Source: Acridotheres tristis (Eukaryota > Chordata > Aves > Passeriformes > Sturnidae). From it: a stretch of DNA of 64,000 nucleotides. Below are positions 61,601 through 64,000 of this stretch, piece by piece. Below the pieces are notes generated by a model that ran no database searches, was not told where the DNA came from, and saw only the letters and a list, made by a program, of their open reading frames with translations. How positions within the stretch are numbered: the first letter of the stretch is position 1; the number at the start of each line of letters is the position of its first letter. The stretch covers positions 31,599,435 through 31,663,434 of the forward strand of contig CM072919.1 in assembly GCA_037013685.1 (NCBI GenBank), given 5' to 3'. Both the position numbers and the translations under genes were made by a program.

Positions 61601-64000
61601 AAAAATGTGGAACATCTTTTCTGTGAAGAAATAGTAATTCATGAACCTGAAAAAAAGTGAGTGAATGGGATATGATCTAGATATCCTGTAAAACTGAATG
61701 GTGTGAAGGCAACGAGAGTATTATTATTTTCTGTTTCCCATAACATAAAACCACAAAAACATCAGAGAGTATTGTTGGACACAGTCTTCAGAATGAATGA
61801 AAGGTTCTTATTTCTGTAGTGTATTATGTATGTTATTCCAATGTAGGTATAGGCTTTATGTTAAAAAATAATAATTTCATCATGTCCTGTTCAGACAGAC
61901 AAAACTGCTGCTGTTTTAAAGCAATTATTTTACCCTTACCAGTTTTCCAAACTTCATGTATTTTAGTATTTATGTCCATGGACTGGAAATAATGAATATC
62001 CTGTGTCTGCCTTCCTTATTGCCCCAAGTTATATGTTGAGGTGTTTTTTTAAGTTTCCAGTTAATTTCAAATGTAACTCCAAAATATAAAGAGCACTGGG
62101 AAATGGAGCTCTTACAGTAAGTTTTCATTTATAATTTTACAGCTCCTGCTGAACTGCTTTAGTGCTGCATGATTTGATATGACAAGTGCTAGGTGGCTGA
62201 CAGTTTTCCAGAAAACATATCCCACTTCAGCCAGCAATTCTTGGGTATTTGGTAGGAATTTCTTGGTGTATCTACCCACCTTCTGATAGGTAAGAATTGG
62301 ATTAGAATACAATAATTTTATTAAGATGGTCAAAGTACTCCATATGACTTAGTTTTCTGGATTGTATGCTGTCAGAATCTCATAAGAACAGATTGACATT
62401 TCAGAGGTGTAGTGTTTTCATCTGGATTTAACACTTTCCTCAGCCATGAATTCATCATCCAATGGCATCTGGCCCTTTAACGGACTTACAGATTTTAGGT
62501 TAAACGATTCCTAAAATGTCATTCTGATGTGTCTTACCAGTTTTCTCTTTCCAATGAGGCACCTTGTGTAAAACTATCAGTTGCTATTAAAAAAAAAAAA
62601 AATTGTGATACAAATAAACAAAATCCTTTAAAATGCACTTGGCCCCAAGAGTAGCACTATCCTGGCAGTTTCAATACAGTCAGCCTTTTCCACTCAACAC
62701 CATTCTCTCCTGGTAAAACATTTCAACCTAATTTTTCACATTTGTGAAATGTATATTTACAAAGTTGTCTCTCTGTTGGATCACATCCATGTATTGCCAT
62801 ATAAGTATACATGTGAATGTACATATATATATATATATATATATAGTATGTATATATCTATAAAAAAGTACTACCTATATGTTTATCATATAATCTGTAT
62901 GTGTATTTAGTTCAAGCTCACTTTACACAGCTTTATAAAGGTCTACATATCACTAATATGAGCTATAAAGCACTTGCAAATAGTAAGAGTGCAGTGATGT
63001 CACAGCACTTAGATTTTCTTTTGGCCACTAATTCACATATGTGTTCATGTAATGATAATTTTGGTAAAGAACATATTTTTTTATCTTTATTTTTTATGAC
63101 GTTTGCACAGATATTTCTTGAAGTTGTTATTCTTGTTGAACGTTAACCCTTTCTGTTAAAAAGGAGGCAAATGTGACCTCTTTAAAGGAATACCATTCTA
63201 TTATTATTTTTGATCATTAGCAGACTTTTCTGGATTTGGAACATAGACCCTCTATGTACTCTATCAGTATAATTGTTGTTGTGGATCAATTCATGTATTG
63301 CTTAGGTGCTGGTTAACCTTCTGTATATATTAATGAATATTCTTTGACACTGGTGTCGTAATATAGGTCACTTGTTTTAGCATGGAAATCCTAGAAGTCA
63401 CACCAGCACTAATGAAAGTTCATTATTTGCAAAAGCCTTACAGATGAGGGATAGAAAAAGGAAATAGAGAATTTTATGCACCATGGTTACATAAATGAGC
63501 TGATTTGTGCTACATCTTACAAAAAGTAAAAAAGACTCAGCAGAAGTTTGTGAATGCATGTGTGTCTGCATGCTAAATTTATATTCTAAAATCTGGCTAT
63601 CCTTGACCCCATAACCATTTTGATTTGGAACTTTCATCTTTTTTTGGGTCTGTTGTGAATAAAGGATGAAATGCATTAATGGGTACTTATTTTTTAAAAA
63701 CAGAACCTTACGCTTACATCCATTACCCTCCTACTGTGAAAAGAGAAAGTGTAACTTGAGTATCATCAAGAATTAGACTCAGTTTGTCCTGTTTCATGGT
63801 CTTGTTTCGAGATACCATATAATTTTCAGGTATTGATCAGTCTTCATGTCCCTATAAGTTCAAAAAATATGGCATTAGTATCTCATTTTAGTAGGTTAGA
63901 ATGGAAATAATGAAGACATATGTTTGAAGACTTTTTTCATTACTGAACCAGATACTGGGCCAAGAATAGAATTAAATTTTTGGTTCAGTTTATATGAGAA
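58623..64000. other. Unique AT-rich DNA, no gene recognised
   Basis: Open frames stay below 95 codons with no domain. A short stretch at about 61580-61640 faintly resembles degenerate CR1 but was not called. Contains the AT microsatellite at 62823-62845. Confidence 0.6.
62823..62845. repeat. (AT)11 microsatellite
   Basis: Eleven uninterrupted AT units, then GTATGTATATAT. It is likely polymorphic. Confidence 0.95.

Noticed and set aside
61575..61645. Faint CR1-like phrase on the plus strand
   Set aside because: Too few matching positions to separate from chance.
1..64000. CRISPR arrays, operons, bacterial promoters, tRNA or rRNA genes
   Set aside because: None are present. The only tandem repeats are eukaryotic microsatellites, and the only tRNA-related sequence is the retroviral primer-binding site at 14375.

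Overview
This window looks like AT-rich, gene-poor nuclear DNA from a bird, most likely a passerine. It carries many decayed, 5'-truncated CR1 LINE copies, which are the dominant avian retrotransposon. It also has endogenous-retrovirus pieces whose terminal and internal motifs I recognise from songbird genomes, plus pentanucleotide microsatellites and long T/G-rich low-complexity tracts. There is nothing prokaryotic here: no operons, no ribosome binding sites and no dense coding. The longest open frames (137-158 codons) lie inside a GC-rich retroviral LTR and the others are chance frames or repeat-derived. I could not support a single protein-coding exon, tRNA, rRNA or other structural RNA gene in 64 kb. 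The window is best read as intergenic desert or the interior of a very long intron.

Layout. 0-8.5 kb: unique AT-rich DNA with one small CR1 tail. 8.6-10.0 kb: the longest CR1 (plus strand), a dead reverse-transcriptase segment plus 3' UTR. 10.5 kb: a juxtaposed splice acceptor/donor resembling a recursive splice site. 11.0-11.3 kb: an ERV-derived repeat. 13.0-14.4 kb: a long GC-rich LTR followed by a primer-binding site complementary to tRNA-Gly, i.e. the 5' end of a truncated retrovirus. 15.1 kb: CR1 fragment. 19.5-19.8 kb: probable minus-strand LTR. 29.3 kb: a TAGGA array grown on a CR1 tail. 31.7-32.1, 34.8-36.0, 36.1-36.6, 39.4-39.6, 44.9-45.2, 49.8-50.3 and 58.5 kb: further CR1 copies, including a head-to-head inverted pair at 34.8-36.6 kb. 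57.6-58.0 kb: a second probable LTR, plus strand.

Between these lie long stretches with no recognisable feature. Two of them (about 47.4-47.7 and 55.9-56.2 kb) have the homeodomain/POU-rich look of vertebrate conserved noncoding elements and are the best candidates for function. The recursive-splice-like site would matter only if the plus strand is transcribed as a long intron. No novel multi-gene system is visible. All family assignments come from reading and memory; no alignment or database search was run, and most repeat boundaries are accurate only to some tens of bases.
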